Assembly (NCBI GenBank): GCA_949752745.1
Contig: OX457027.1
Coordinates: 58,594,053-58,658,052 of the forward strand
DNA length: 64,000 bases
From: Protula sp. h YS-2021
Lineage: Eukaryota > Annelida > Polychaeta > Sabellida > Serpulidae
Direction of reading: 5' to 3'
Shown here: positions 39,480 through 50,769 of the stretch, one piece after another
Layout: the number at the start of each line of letters is the position of its first letter
How positions within the stretch are numbered: the first letter of the stretch is position 1
Notes under the pieces: generated by a model
What the model saw: only the letters and a program-made list of their open reading frames with translations
What the model was told of the DNA's origin: nothing
The model's database searches: none
Translations under genes and position numbers: made by a program

Positions 39480-39930
39480 ATATGATTTTGTTACCCTGCA
39501 CAGTGAAAATACATATATATTACAGATGTGCCTTTTCATATTATTGATGAAATCTACCAAAAATTGACCAAATTAGGACTTGTTAAATTTATGCGTTCAC
39601 TTAGTATAGAGATGGAGTTTTGTCCTCGACAGTTCTCGAAAGCTATTAGGTACATGCTTTTGTTACCTTGCATAGTGGAAATATATATTGCAGATGTGTC
39701 TTTTCGTTTTATTGTTGAAATCGGCCAAAAATGGACCAAATTAGAACTTGTTAAAACTTGACAAAATTTATGCGTTCACTTAGTATATAGATGGTGTTTT
39801 GTCCGCGACAGTTTTTAAAGCTATAAAGGCACATACTTTTGTTACCTTGCATAGTGGAAATATATATTGCAAATGTGCCTTTTCATATTATTGTTGAAAT
39901 CGGCCAAAAATTGACCAAATTAGGACTTGT
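39480..39930 (+). repeat. Degenerate ~180-bp direct repeats
   Basis: The phrase TTGTTACCTTGCATAGTGGA or a close variant recurs near 39489, 39660 and 39839, each followed by ATATATATTGCA-type sequence and a GAAATCGGCCAAAAATTGAC-like block. The layout recalls the repeats at 44880-45290. Confidence 0.75.
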
Positions 39931-41190
39931 TAATGTCAGACATGAGAAATCTCCGCTTTTTCCGCTTTTTTGGGCTTCAAATTTATGGTCTCCGAGATCA
40001 ATGCCTTCGGCCCTTCAAAAAAATCTCCGCTTTTTTCGCCTCCGGCTGTTCTCATGTCTGTAATGTTTTCTAGGCGATTCTGTCTTCGAATTATATCCTG
40101 TAAGGGTTGGGGCCATGTGTATTTCCTAAATATTTTCTTGTTTAGAAATTCATTAATATTTTATGTGCAAAAATGCACATTGAAATTTAAAATTTGAAAA
40201 CCTTGTCACGCGAACTCCTCCGAGACTTCTAGGGCTGGGGCGACCAAATTTGGCAGAGAGGCATAACTTAGCATGTGTAGTTGGTCCAGCTGAATTTTTG
40301 TAAAAATTTATGCACATTAAATATGCATTGAAATCTTGCCATTTAGTGTATGTATATGTACAACGTCAAGATTTAAGTTTGATCGATCAAAAATTGTCAA
40401 AATTACGGCAATAAAACTTTTTGTAGATGGTGGTTTCGAATCTGTCAAGGAAACTTAATAAAATGGCGTATAGTTATTAATTTATTGTGACAATGAGTTT
40501 CACGGGGGATCCTGCTGCTCTCTGACAGCATCTAGTTTCTTAAGTCAGAGATTAAGGCAGGCGTCGCTCTGAAGAGTAGACACCCTCTACTTTGTCTTGT
40601 TGATCTGACCTTTTGGGCTCAATTCTGTATATAATTGCGCATCAACGATTTAAGATGAGGTAGCACACCATTTTATTTTGAAACTTGCAACCGTAGAGGT
40701 TGAATTACGTTCTCGAGTGCATTAATATGCTTCTTGGTTAACAATGTGAAACTATTTGCGAAATATTACACAGTTAGAACAAACATACATGTGATAGCGA
40801 TTCCAGGATTAAACAAGATGTTTAGTTAGATCCACATCGTTCTTTTTAGCTCCAGGTCTTTTAGGCCATTACGAATATGCAAATGGTAAGTGTTTCAGTT
40901 AAGGGTCAAGGGTGCTGGCTTCGGTATTTGAAAGTGGAGTCTAGCACTTCTATAATGCTTTAACAGATATTTCAATTCCACAGAACAAGGCCAATTTTCG
41001 CTACCTTGTAGCGGTAAATTTACTCCGGAGGTTGATGGCGAAGCAATTTTTTTCGTAACCATTGGCTGCGTAACACTATACAAAATCTCTTTATTGCATT
41101 TGCGGCGTCCTAAATACAAAGGTTGCATTTGGGGTCAGTTATGTTCCGGCCAATTTCATTAAAAGATTGCACGTAAATAATAACAATTTA

Positions 41191-41830
41191 AATATGTAAT
41201 TAATATCGCACATAACAATTTAAATATGTAATAAATATCGCACATAATAAGGGTCTTGGCATGCCCAAACTTTTGACAAATCTGGTGTAATTACTAAGCA
41301 AATTTGTGACATGTGGTACGATCATTGAGAATTTCCTTCCCAAAAAGTCACACATGGTCAAAATGTAAAATATGCCGCGCAGCAGCAAATACCTTGTCGA
41401 AAGTAAAGGCAAAGTTTGCGAAATTGTTTTATCACAAGGTAACAATAGCGTCACTTCAGCCTTCAGGGTATCAGAAGGGACAGCAACGTCACTTTCTGCC
41501 TTCCGGGTACGGAAACGCCCAAGATCTCACTTTCTGCCTTCCGGGTACGGGAACTTCCCAAGAACGTCACTTTTTTATGCGGTCACTTTATCAGACGCTG
41601 TCAATAAAAATTTTGAAAATTTGAGAATGAATGAAAATTTTGTCAAAATTCGTCGATTTCTCCTTTCGCCTTCGTTCTTTCGGCTGGGCACAATGTTCAC
41701 GGACATTCTTGTTAATTATTTTTTCTTTGACTAGAATTTGATGACTCAGGGCGGTATTTTTTTTACATTATTGTTTATCAGTATCAGTGATCCAAGTCTA
41801 ATTGACGATTTTTCCTTTATCTGTCACTGA
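41191..41830. other. Spacer downstream of NUDT7
   Basis: It includes a short direct repeat near 41165-41240, three CTTTCTGCCTTCCGGGTACG-like repeats at about 41450-41560, and a fragment of the 25889-26385 repeat at 41640-41705. I could not place the NUDT7 polyadenylation signal with confidence. Confidence 0.55.
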
Positions 41831-42357
41831 TCAGAATTTAGACTTCAGTTGTTGTTCATAATCTTCCAAGTATTTCACTTGGTACACAAAGGGATTTTTG
41901 GGGTCGATCTTGAAGTCGTCAAGCAGACGGACGACAAGGCCAAACTCTGGGTATCGTTCAAACATGCCCATAGCCACTTCCACACACAGCGTCGCTGTTA
42001 AACCCCACGTTGTAATCAGCCTCCCATCAACATCGTCATCAAAGAAGGGAAGATTGTATGTTGCTGCGTTGTGTTCGTGAGGTATGCTTCGATGGCCGTC
42101 CTTCGACAGGAATCGTCTGAGTGGTAACGAGAACGCAACTTCTACTTCGGACGTATTAATTTCCGGCTTGAAATCTGGATTCACTATGCCAATGACGGGA
42201 GAAACTAATATTTTGTGTCTACTCATTCTTGGAGGTATGGGTGCGACTATTTGCACATCAGTGGGCGATAATCCAATCTCTTCTTGGGCTTCTCTGAGGC
42301 ACGTTTCTATCTCGTCTTCCTCCCTGTCTTGTTTGCCTCCAGGAAAAGCTACGTCAC
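41831..42357 (-). CDS. NUDT7: NUDT7 exon 2 (Nudix box to stop)
   Basis: The acceptor on the minus strand is TTGTTCAG. The exon begins by completing a glycine codon (G|GT), then encodes DVAFPGGK, the Nudix box, a long C-terminal region and the stop TGA at 41833-41831. Confidence 0.9.
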
Positions 42358-43479
42358 CTGAACAATTGAAAACGAATCAAGTGTAAGGCCAGTTAAAACA
42401 ACCAGCAGACACTGATTTATTATTGATCAGTTGCTAAAATGTCTAAAGATCAGTAATACTTCATGTTGGTTCAACACTAAAATATTTCAGACTTTGGAAT
42501 CTAGCAATCATAAAAATCCAAAGAATCGCGCATTTATCAAAGTTCTGAAGCGGCACGCCTTTACATAACTGTTACTTAGAAAGGTACAAAAGTCATAGGG
42601 AAACTAATTTCCGTTGATATTGCTGTTACACAGATTTTACAGCAATGCCTACGGGAATTACTGTGTAACAGGAATTTCACTTGATATTGCTGTTACACAG
42701 ATTTTACAGCAATGCCTACGGGAATTACTGTGTAACAGGAATTTCACTGGATATTGCTGTTACACAGATTTTACAGCAATGCCTATGGGAATTACTGTGC
42801 GCAGGAATTTCACTTAATATTGCTGTTACAAAGATTTTACAGCAATGCCTACGGGAATTACTGTGTAACAGGAATTTCACTTGATATTGCTGTTACACAG
42901 ATTTTACAGCAATGCCTACGGGAATTACTGTGTAACAGGAATTTCACTTGATATTGCTGTTACACAGATTTTACAGCAATGGCTACGGGAATTACTGTGT
43001 AAAAGGAAGTCTGGTTTCAAAGTTTTAGACAGCTAAGTTCGGCTGTGAACAATGCCTTCGATAGTCTATTAAATGTCTTTACACGTAAGGTTAGGGATAA
43101 AATGATCTTGTTTCAGAGTCTCTGGCCGGGTCACTGAAAAAATAAGTAATCCAGTACTCGAAATGTTTTACTTCTAGAGAAAATATGTTTCGCCTCATCT
43201 TTTCGCGACTTTTCTTATAAATTCATTCATGGTTTATAGTATATGGGTATTTTACTTACCCGGATCTTTTCGTAGATGTTTCGATCGTAGTGTTAACCAT
43301 ACATAGATGTCGCCATCCTTAACGAACAAGGGAATTAGGACTGCCGCCTTTCGAACTGCATGCAGTTGGCTCCCCGTTTCTCTCAGTCTGCTCCATGTGT
43401 AATCGGAATTTGCAAAATGTTGAACTTGTTGAATAATACTTTGCTCAGTCCATGCCCCCGTGTAAAATAATTCTGCCAT
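41831..43479 (-). CDS. NUDT7: NUDT7-type Nudix hydrolase (CoA diphosphatase)
   Basis: Two exons (43479-43260 and 42357-41831) join to 747 nt, 248 residues plus stop. The Nudix box is complete: GKQDREEDEIETCLREAQEE followed by IGL fits GX5EX7REUXEEXGU. It is preceded by the RSKHLRKDPGDVAFPGGK stretch typical of the CoA-diphosphatase branch. Family knowledge: NUDT7-like enzymes cleave coenzyme A and acyl-CoAs to 3',5'-ADP and phosphopantetheine products and act in peroxisomes. The last residues are KSKF; SKF is a departure from the usual SKL-type peroxisomal signal, so location is uncertain. The start MAELFYTG was chosen because an acceptor (TTTGCAG) lies 19 nt upstream of this ATG; the frame is open further upstream but that part looks intronic. 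NUDT8 or another CoA-pyrophosphatase is a less likely alternative. Confidence 0.88.
42616..43004. repeat. 67-bp minisatellite in the NUDT7 intron, six copies
   Basis: GATATTGCTGTTACACAG recurs at 42616, 42683, 42750, 42816 (variant), 42883 and 42950. Each unit contains the perfect 11-bp inverted repeat CTGTTACACAG/CTGTGTAACAG and a second one, ATTGCTGT/ACAGCAAT. One copy is 66 bp and diverged (GCGCAGG instead of GTAACAGG). Confidence 0.95.
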
Positions 43480-43498
43480 GTTAACTTTCAAAAGACAC
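43260..43498 (-). CDS. NUDT7: NUDT7 exon 1 (N-terminal part)
   Basis: The exon probably starts at 43498 after the acceptor TTTGCAG, with 19 nt of 5' untranslated sequence before the ATG at 43479-43477. It encodes the N-terminus to HLRKDP and ends in the donor GTAAGT. At least one non-coding upstream exon is implied but was not found. Confidence 0.82.
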
Positions 43499-43528
43499 CT
43501 GCAAACAAGAGCAGAATCAAGGACCTTA

Positions 43529-43935
43529 CAGGGTTCGTAGCATTCTTGAAAAGTCTTGAAAAGTCTTGAATTTGCCAATTCGTCTCAAGGTACCTGGAAC
43601 TGTCTTGAAGTCTGGAAAAGAAGTCTTGAGTTGAAAAATAAAATATGATGTGAAATATGTTTATGAAATCTGCGTATTCTATTTATTGTTTCGCGCCTTC
43701 TTGACACTGCAACGGTAAAAAAAAAAGAGATAGATGAAATTGATATTGTGGAAAAGCTGAGTGATACTGAGTAAGCTAGTGTCTTTAAATTATTAAAATC
43801 AATTAATAAAACCTATGTAAAACTGTTTCTAAAAAACTTAAAAAGTCTTGAAAAAATCTTAAAACTGTCTTGACAAAAGTCTCAACTGTCTTGAAAAGTC
43901 TTGAATCTGAAACTCAATTTTCGCTACGAACCCTG
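43529..43935. mobile_element. Short hAT-type non-autonomous element
   Basis: The ends are inverted repeats, CAGGGTTCGTAGC on the left and its reverse complement GCTACGAACCCTG on the right. The flanks share ACCTTA, compatible with a decayed 8-bp target-site duplication. The interior is full of AAGTCTTGAA words and codes for nothing. It lies just 30 bp upstream of the NUDT7 exon. Confidence 0.78.
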
Positions 43936-44800
43936 ACCTTAATACAAAGGATTTCTGAAAAGACGAAGTCGACGAGACCGACAAAATAGTTCATACTAAC
44001 ACTGAGATTCCCGTTATCCGATTTGTTATTTGGCTCGTAACCCCTTCACCACCCCCCCCCCCCACCACCACCTCAATTTTAGCCTACTCTTCACTGAAAC
44101 TCCTTTGCGTGTTGCTTTTAACGCTTTCTGGCCCTGAGTGTTGTTTTATGCTGTAGTTTCTGGTCTTCCGTGTAATTTACGCGCGAGATGAACAGTCTCG
44201 TTGTCCCATTCATTATCATAAAAATTGTTGTTGTCACTGACTCAAAAAAAAAAAAAAAAACGAAAAAAAAAAACAAAAAAAAAAAAAAACAAACGACTGT
44301 CGGAGAAAGCGAATTTCCAAGTCAATTAGGAAAACACCAGGACAGAGCGCTAGTTCACTTTTTTAGAGCAGCCGACTTCGTGGGCCTTATCACGTCTGTA
44401 GTTTTGCTTAAATACCTCTTCTCCCATAATTTAAACCCATTGTGCCCTAAGTGATCATTTCATTGCCAATTGGCGGTATTTTAAAACTTATTTTTAAAGA
44501 AAATATACATGAAGAGCAACGCTCTAAGTTTTTTTGTTTTTTTTTGAGGGACACAAAAAATTAAAGGGTAAAGTTTTTTAAAAAAAAACAGCTTTTCTTC
44601 CGCAAGTACCTATGTCCAGAGACCAAAATCAAGTGCCCAAAGTTAAAATAAAGCGGTTATGTATCATCTGTGAACTACTCAGAGAGCTCATAATGGAGAA
44701 TTTGGCAAAAATTTATTTCGTACAACCGCAATATTTAATTTCTACCATACTTTTTGAAAGTTTTTGGTGCATAATTACAAAATTTATTTTCATTTTTTAT
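43936..44800. other. No gene recognised; homopolymers
   Basis: It holds a C run near 44050-44062 and A-rich tracts at 44245-44290. No coding region is seen. Confidence 0.5.
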
Positions 44801-44802
44801 CC

Positions 44803-45292
44803 CCCGTGAAACGGAGGGATATAGTTATGAGCTGGTCCGTCCGTCTGTCTGCAAAAAGTACTAAGTTTTGTCCGGCCGATTTCTCATAGAAGGGTATGTC
44901 ATAGGAACCTTAAACCTTGCATGGTGAAAAATTTATATACTGAAGATGTGCAATGTGGCATTATTGTCAGAATGTGGAAAAAATTGACTTCGTGGGAAAT
45001 TGTCAAAACTGATGAATTTTTGGCTTGAACTTAGCCGTGAGACGATGTTTTGTCCGGCCGATTTCTCACAGAAGTGATTGTCATAGGAACCTGAAACCTT
45101 GCATGGTGAAAATATATATAACGTGGCATTATTGTCAAAATCGGCCAAAAACTGACGTCGTGGGAAATTGTGAAAAATTGTGAATATTTGCCTTGAACTT
45201 TGCCGTGATACGACGTTTTGTCCGGCCGACTTCTCACAGAAATGATTGTCGTAGGAACCTGAAACCTTGCATGGTGAAAATATATATTTCAT
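44803..45292 (+). repeat. GTCTGTC-box repeat with ~140-170-bp internal repeats
   Basis: It opens with the inverted pair CCCCCGTGAAACGGAGGG and GGTCCGTCCGTCTGTCTG. Then a unit containing GTTTTGTCCGGCCGATTTCTC, AGGAACCT and CCTTGCATGGTGAAAAT recurs three times (near 44868, 45047 and 45215). Confidence 0.83.
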
Positions 45293-45299
45293 TTATTTT

Positions 45300-46195
45300 T
45301 TATTTATTGCTTTGTTTCAGACTTGAGTTCCATATTTTTAATCTTCACAATGCATTCAGTGAAAGATACATTATCAACATATTTTGCTATACATCAACTT
45401 TATACGACACACTATACCATTTTCGCATTAAATTAGATTTTCTCATGATATCACTGTTGCGTAATGACCGTAGAATTGCATTTTCTGATTCATGTAACCT
45501 TCTGTTTGTACTTTTAATATATACTTCCATAACTTCATTATCTTGTCTAATATTACGTAATTCCATTTCGAATGATATACTACATCTTCTATGTAAATTG
45601 AAAAAAGCACGAAAAATATTATTATAACCAATTTTGAACTGATACATAGTTTCTTTCTTATAACACGACCACAACTGGGAAGTATAGAAGTTACTAATAT
45701 ATGTTTTGAACAAGATAAATTTTACATCTTCTGAACAGTGGTTAAATTTATTTATTATTGCATTACCCCTAGAGTATATAACTCGTTTGTCGCTTAATAT
45801 CCTCATCATCACTAAGATCATCCCAAAAAATATGGCCTAGGTACTTTTGCATGTTACAATACATTATTTTTTGATGCCCTAAAGTTATATTTTTGTATTC
45901 GATTTCTTTATCCTTTTTACTTTTAAATGTGACACATTTTGTTTTTGTTTCATTGAAAGATATATCTAAATCATTACCAAAATCGTAACACTAAATCATC
46001 TGCATAAAATATGTGATTTATCAATTGAATTGAATTCCTAAAAAGCAACCAATTTTTAGATTATTCAATTTCCTACTGATGTCATTTACATATATATTAA
46101 AAAGAAACTGTGATAAAACACCACCTTGCCTGACTCCATTGGCAACAGTGAATTCTTATGACACAATTTGACCCCATCTTATAGATATGCTTTGC
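45300..46195 (-). pseudogene. 5'-truncated LINE reverse transcriptase
   Basis: Reading the minus strand from about 46190, a GVRQGGVLSQFLFNIYVND segment appears, then HILYADDLV with the catalytic YADD box (about 46010-45990) and, after frame changes, an open 144-codon stretch (45821-45387) with FNHCSEDVKFILFKTYISNF and SQLWSCYKKETM. This order is that of non-LTR reverse transcriptases and their C-terminal domain. In-frame stops near the YADD box show it is dead. The style suggests a Jockey/CR1-like clade; the assignment is tentative. Confidence 0.82.
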
Positions 46196-46199
46196 TTTT

Positions 46200-47240
46200 G
46201 ATTAGATTAGATTTTATAAAGTATTTTATTGCAATATAAGACATTTATCATGATACTTGAATTGATATTTGAAGAATGACAATGTTATGCAACATCATAT
46301 TGGTTATTGTCGTCAACCTCCATTTCCTGTTTTAAGACAGTATTTTTTTTTGGGGGGGAGGGGGCAGCTGTTTTAAGACAAGCCTAACTCTGCGCAGCTT
46401 TTTGCGCATGTTTTGACCGCGTTTTATTTTTTTAAGAATGACATACAAAGAAACACATACATTTCTAAAGAATTGCGAAGCAATTGAAACGTGCATTTAC
46501 CAATTATTGAGGGTGATTCAAGCCTTGATATGCCCCCTAGTCTTGATCCTACTTGCTGTACTTAAGATCACTTAAAAAAGCCAAAAAAATTTTAAAAAGT
46601 ACTTGTTAAAATGACGAATAATTCCTGTGGTATTAAACATAAACTAAAAATAAATATCCGTTAAAATGTAACATTCAGGCTTTTTGCTGTCGAATTACTC
46701 CTAAGCAGAAAATTTAATTTAGTGCAGGTCTGCTGTCTTTTACCTGAAAATCAAATCCAATTTAGACATTATGCAGAAATTAACAATGCAGAAAAAACGT
46801 CTAAATTTTTGAAGAATGTATAAATACGTTATTTGAGTCGGAAAGAAACGCACCCATTAATATGAGAACAAGCCAAAACAAAAACTCTGTATAGTCGGAG
46901 CTATAACGGCGAGATTGACGAAATTATTTAAGGAAGAGACTACTCTCAGCTGCTCAGAATCATGCCCTGTCCATTTTGGTACGATATGTACTTGGAACCT
47001 GAGAACTTTTTAACATCGCTTTCTTAGTCCCTGCTGTACAGACCTTATGTACGGATTAAGCAAAGAGGAGCTAACTGCTAGTTGATTTTCAGCAGTTGTT
47101 TACATCTGCGAAATATTTCTCAGATAGAATACCACTTAACCCGTTGTCAGAAATAGGGCTATCGGTGCGTTGTTGCCCAACAGCTAACCTCTACTGCAAT
47201 TCGGGCTGTTGTGTATCGCTGTTATAAAACAATTCACCTC
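46200..47240. other. No gene recognised
   Basis: AT-rich sequence with one G run near 46351-46362. Nothing recognisable was found. Confidence 0.5.
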
Positions 47241-47245
47241 TGTGA

Positions 47246-47247
<2 letters not shown>

Positions 47248-47331
<84 letters not shown>

Positions 47332-47372
47332 CTCTCTCTCTCTCTCTTCTCCTCTCTTCTCTCTCTCTCTCT
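47248..47372. repeat. (CT)n microsatellite
   Basis: An almost pure CT tract, interrupted near 47329 and 47346-47362. It encodes SLSL/RERE-type open frames that are not genes. Confidence 0.97.
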
Positions 47373-47439
47373 CTTATCTGTGAACACAGAGCGGACGCAT
47401 ATTTTAAAATATATTCTGTCCCCTTAATGGCTATTTTCG

Positions 47440-47690
47440 TTGAAACCTGGTGGACCTGCGGAGTACAAATACATTATACACAACAGGCAGAACAGTCGTT
47501 TTGGTTTGTTGTTTGACTTAATTTAAAAAGTGGTCTATTTTCCGCGGAATCCCAAGTGGGTCTGCGGAGTAAAAAGGTATTATATACCACAGACAGAACC
47601 GCCGAAGAAGTTGGCTTTTGAACAACAATGGTTGTGTATAACACCTTTTTACCCCGGAGACCCGTTTGAGATTCCTCAAAAATAGTACTC
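47440..47690. repeat. Three related ~70-bp units, the third inverted
   Basis: Units near 47445 and 47548 share CTGCGGAGTA followed by CAGAAC in direct orientation. A third at 47630-47685 is inverted. The second and third can pair over about 50 bp (AGTAAAAAGGT with ACCTTTTTACC). Confidence 0.72.
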
Positions 47691-48908
47691 ATAAAGTGAT
47701 GTGCTACTTTTCATAATATCAATCCGCTGAGCAAAACAACTAAAAAGTAATTTATTATTCAGTGCTCAACCACCGAAACCTATTTTTGGGGCATGTGTGA
47801 CGTCTCTCTGTCCGGTCTCTGTCGATACTTTCTTGTTTACACGCGCAAACCGACATTTCTTTGCGTACGGCATGCTCGTGAAAGTCACTGCACTCTTATT
47901 CCAACTAGACAAACGTAATTAGAAATTAGAATTAAATATCCTTTTAGATAAAAATGTGAAGGTTTTGCCTCGAAAACTAAAAACATCAAAACTGAAGATA
48001 AAATAAATATTTTTAGAGTATGGGAAAAAGCATGCTTGATTGTGCTTATTTTGGTTCTGTATGCTTAGGTCTGTATCGGGTGTGAACTGCCATATATTCA
48101 AACGCTGCTTATCATTTGAATTTATTTATCATTTAAATTTATTTGATAAAAATTTTAAATAAATAATATCTGGATACACTAGTCATTTGTTTTTCAGATT
48201 ACCATAGCTTTACTATTTTGTACCCGCAGTGAGCCGAATATACAATGCACTTCAAAGCACCAAAGTTAAAATAATCGCTCGACATTTTTGCTTATAGATC
48301 CTAAACGACACATATAACGTTGCCTCCAGATACTTTTCAGTATGCACATCAATTCCCATGATAAATAATTTGACAGCGTCTATAAAATCAGAAAAACATT
48401 TTTCTTGTCAAGATGAAATAAAACACAAGTAATATACCTATAAAATTAATCTTTTTGTCAAGAAAAAAAACTAGTGCAGCACTAGCCGAAAGAAAACGAA
48501 AGTACAGGAATTGTACAACAAAAAAGCAGAATTCAATGCAGATGGGACTGTGTTTGTGTGTATTGAATCTTAACAGTTACACCATGATCTGCGATTAGAC
48601 TGTGCCAGTTTTTCAGTTTTTTTAAAACTCTGCTCTGAGCTTTGTTTCAGTATATTTGACAAGTGAAGTACTAGATATTTGCTATTGTAACGCCTCATGC
48701 CATAGACCAAGGTGTTCAGTTAGGCGGTGTATGTGAGCGATAATACATGATTTTAGATGAAATACCAGTTTGACTTTCAAAAAATTTTAATGGAGACTAG
48801 GTATTGATTGCAAATTCTTTACATACATGCACTTCGAAATGCAATACGCCCTTATCACAGTTTGTTTTTAAAACTATTTTACGCATTCTGCGTGCCAGTA
48901 TATTAACC

Positions 48909-49312
48909 GCGTTTTATTGGACGTATCTGAAAAAAATAATAAATCTAGATAATGTTTCGAAAATGTCCCAATAAAACACTTCAGATAATGTTTCGAGAAT
49001 AAAAATGGCTGCCGGGAGCTTTGGTGCTTTTCTCTCAGTAGATAGCAATCCAAATTGCGAATTGCTATTGTCAATAGTTGTATTTCTACTGTAAGTTGTC
49101 ATATGTCAGTTATGAATCAGCGTACTCGTAAGTAAAGCAAAATTGTTTCACTTTTGGGCGATAATGGTGCGCAGAAAAGGATTATGGGAAGATTATGTTA
49201 ATGTAAAGCTCGATACACTCGAAAATGTTTAGAGACATTATCGAAAAACCAAGAAACATTTTCTGATTTCCGAAACATTTTCGAGACATTGTCCTTGCCC
49301 AATAAAACGCAG
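48909..49312. mobile_element. Possible MITE bounded by GCGTTTTATTGG
   Basis: A perfect 12-bp inverted repeat, GCGTTTTATTGG and CCAATAAAACGC, bounds about 400 bp without a gene. Words such as AATGTTTCGA recur inside. No target-site duplication is obvious. Confidence 0.45.
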
Positions 49313-50060
49313 GCAATAATCCCAGTGGATCCTTTCTGTCTTCCTTGGTCAGACAGCGTCACAGTTCCTGCAACAGAAATGGCCATTGATCCCAACTTTC
49401 GAGGCTATGGCTCTATCGGCGCACGTTACAGAACACCGAGGTTCGGACCAGCAGGCTTTTTCTTTAAAAAGCACACTGAGTAGTAATCCTGGCCCATCAC
49501 TTTCGACCTGGGCCAAACTACCAAACTTTAGTAAAGAGTGGTTTTGCAATTTTAGATTCATTGTTTTTTGGGCGATAATGGGGGATTCTATATCCTGATC
49601 AAACGAAAACGTCTTTTTCTCAGTACAAAATTGTTATTTGCCCATAACAATTGTGCGCCATAATTTGTAATTACTGTATATGACCATTTATGTGATGCTC
49701 TCTTTTTTTAGATAACGCCATTAGCCCTAGTCGTGCGCCGAGATTGGCAAAATTGAGATCGATAACATGTTCTATTATAGAAACTATGACTGGGAAGGAA
49801 GCAAGAGTCATCTGGGGCTCGTACTTAAGCGGATTCGTACTTAAACTTTTGCCGACTTAATTCAGTTGGGATAAGGATATAAAGAAATGATAGAAAAAAA
49901 ATCAACAAAATTCCAAAATTTGCCAGAAACATATTCATATGTTGGGCATTAAAGGAGCTGAATAATATGTGAAATAGTTTTTAAAAGATCACATGATGGT
50001 TTTTTTAATTTGAAAGTGTGCACGTTGAAAGGAAATTAGAATTTTGATGCTTTCCCCTTA

Positions 50061-50769
50061 CGGTGTTGCCACATCATCCTTTTTTCTGAAAAAGGTCGAT
50101 CGTCGCTTTTCATCCTTTTTTTATTTTGATACTTTTTAAAAATTTTTTGTTCAAAATACTTGTTTTCCTAAGTAGTTGTAAGTTTTTTTCCGCTGGAATG
50201 TTTTCTAACCCTAGTCATTACCCTTGATTAGGCCATAATATAACCGTTCTAACACTGTATGTTTATGTAAATTCCAACTTTTTTTTGCAGCGGCTATTGC
50301 TAAAATCAATGCATCTGTAGAAAAAGGGAATTTTTTCAACATGTATTTTGTAAACGTAATATCTTATCACACTGTAAAATATCCATTAATTATTCCAAAT
50401 GATGTCAAGTAGTTTTTATTTCTTGAATGATTTTGAATAACTTTAATCTATAATTTTGAGTTACATGTCCTTAGGGACCATCAATAAAGTACGTGAGCAC
50501 ATTTTTTTTTAAATTTCAGACACCCGTATTTGTTTGCACTAAGTTATGCCGCCATCATGGAATTTAACTTAAACCCCACCCCACTTGCCCGGTGCATATG
50601 CAATTTATGGATGGCCCTTTATGTTATTGCATGTTTTGATTTCTTTTAGGATGTATTTTTAAACTTGTAAATTTTTCAGCAAAATATGAATTATCCTTAT
50701 TTTTCATACTTTTCCCCCCAAATTTATCCTTTTTTATCCGTTTTTCTTGATGACTCCGCGGCAACACTG
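50061..50769. mobile_element. Possible hAT-type non-autonomous element
   Basis: The left end CGGTGTTGCC and the reverse complement of the right end, CAGTGTTGCC, are a near-match. Both ends carry several ATCCTTTTTT words. The flanking 8 bp match only weakly. No transposase is visible. Confidence 0.45.

Larger units (their letters stand above)
38212..41190. repeat. Old fragments of the 3.94-kb unit with insertions
   Basis: Blocks at 38212-38330, 38840-38945, 39178-39235, 40530-40790 and 40915-41190 match different parts of the array unit, for example GGAGTTGCGCATTTAGTGTT and TTTTCGCTACCTTGTAGCG. Block order suggests at least two partial copies. A SINE-like repeat (38948-39172) and a tandem GTC-type repeat region (39250-40320) interrupt them. 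Confidence 0.75.

Noticed and set aside
42614..42951. Overlapping open frames with a NAYGNYCVTG repeat
   Set aside because: They come from the 67-bp minisatellite in the NUDT7 intron. 67 is not divisible by three, so frames shift from copy to copy.
43480..43578. Longer NUDT7 N-terminus starting at 43578
   Set aside because: The extra 33 residues would be read from across a good splice acceptor and the edge of a hAT-type element, so they are most likely intronic.
47184..47427. SLSLSL and RERERE open frames
   Set aside because: Direct translation of a CT microsatellite.
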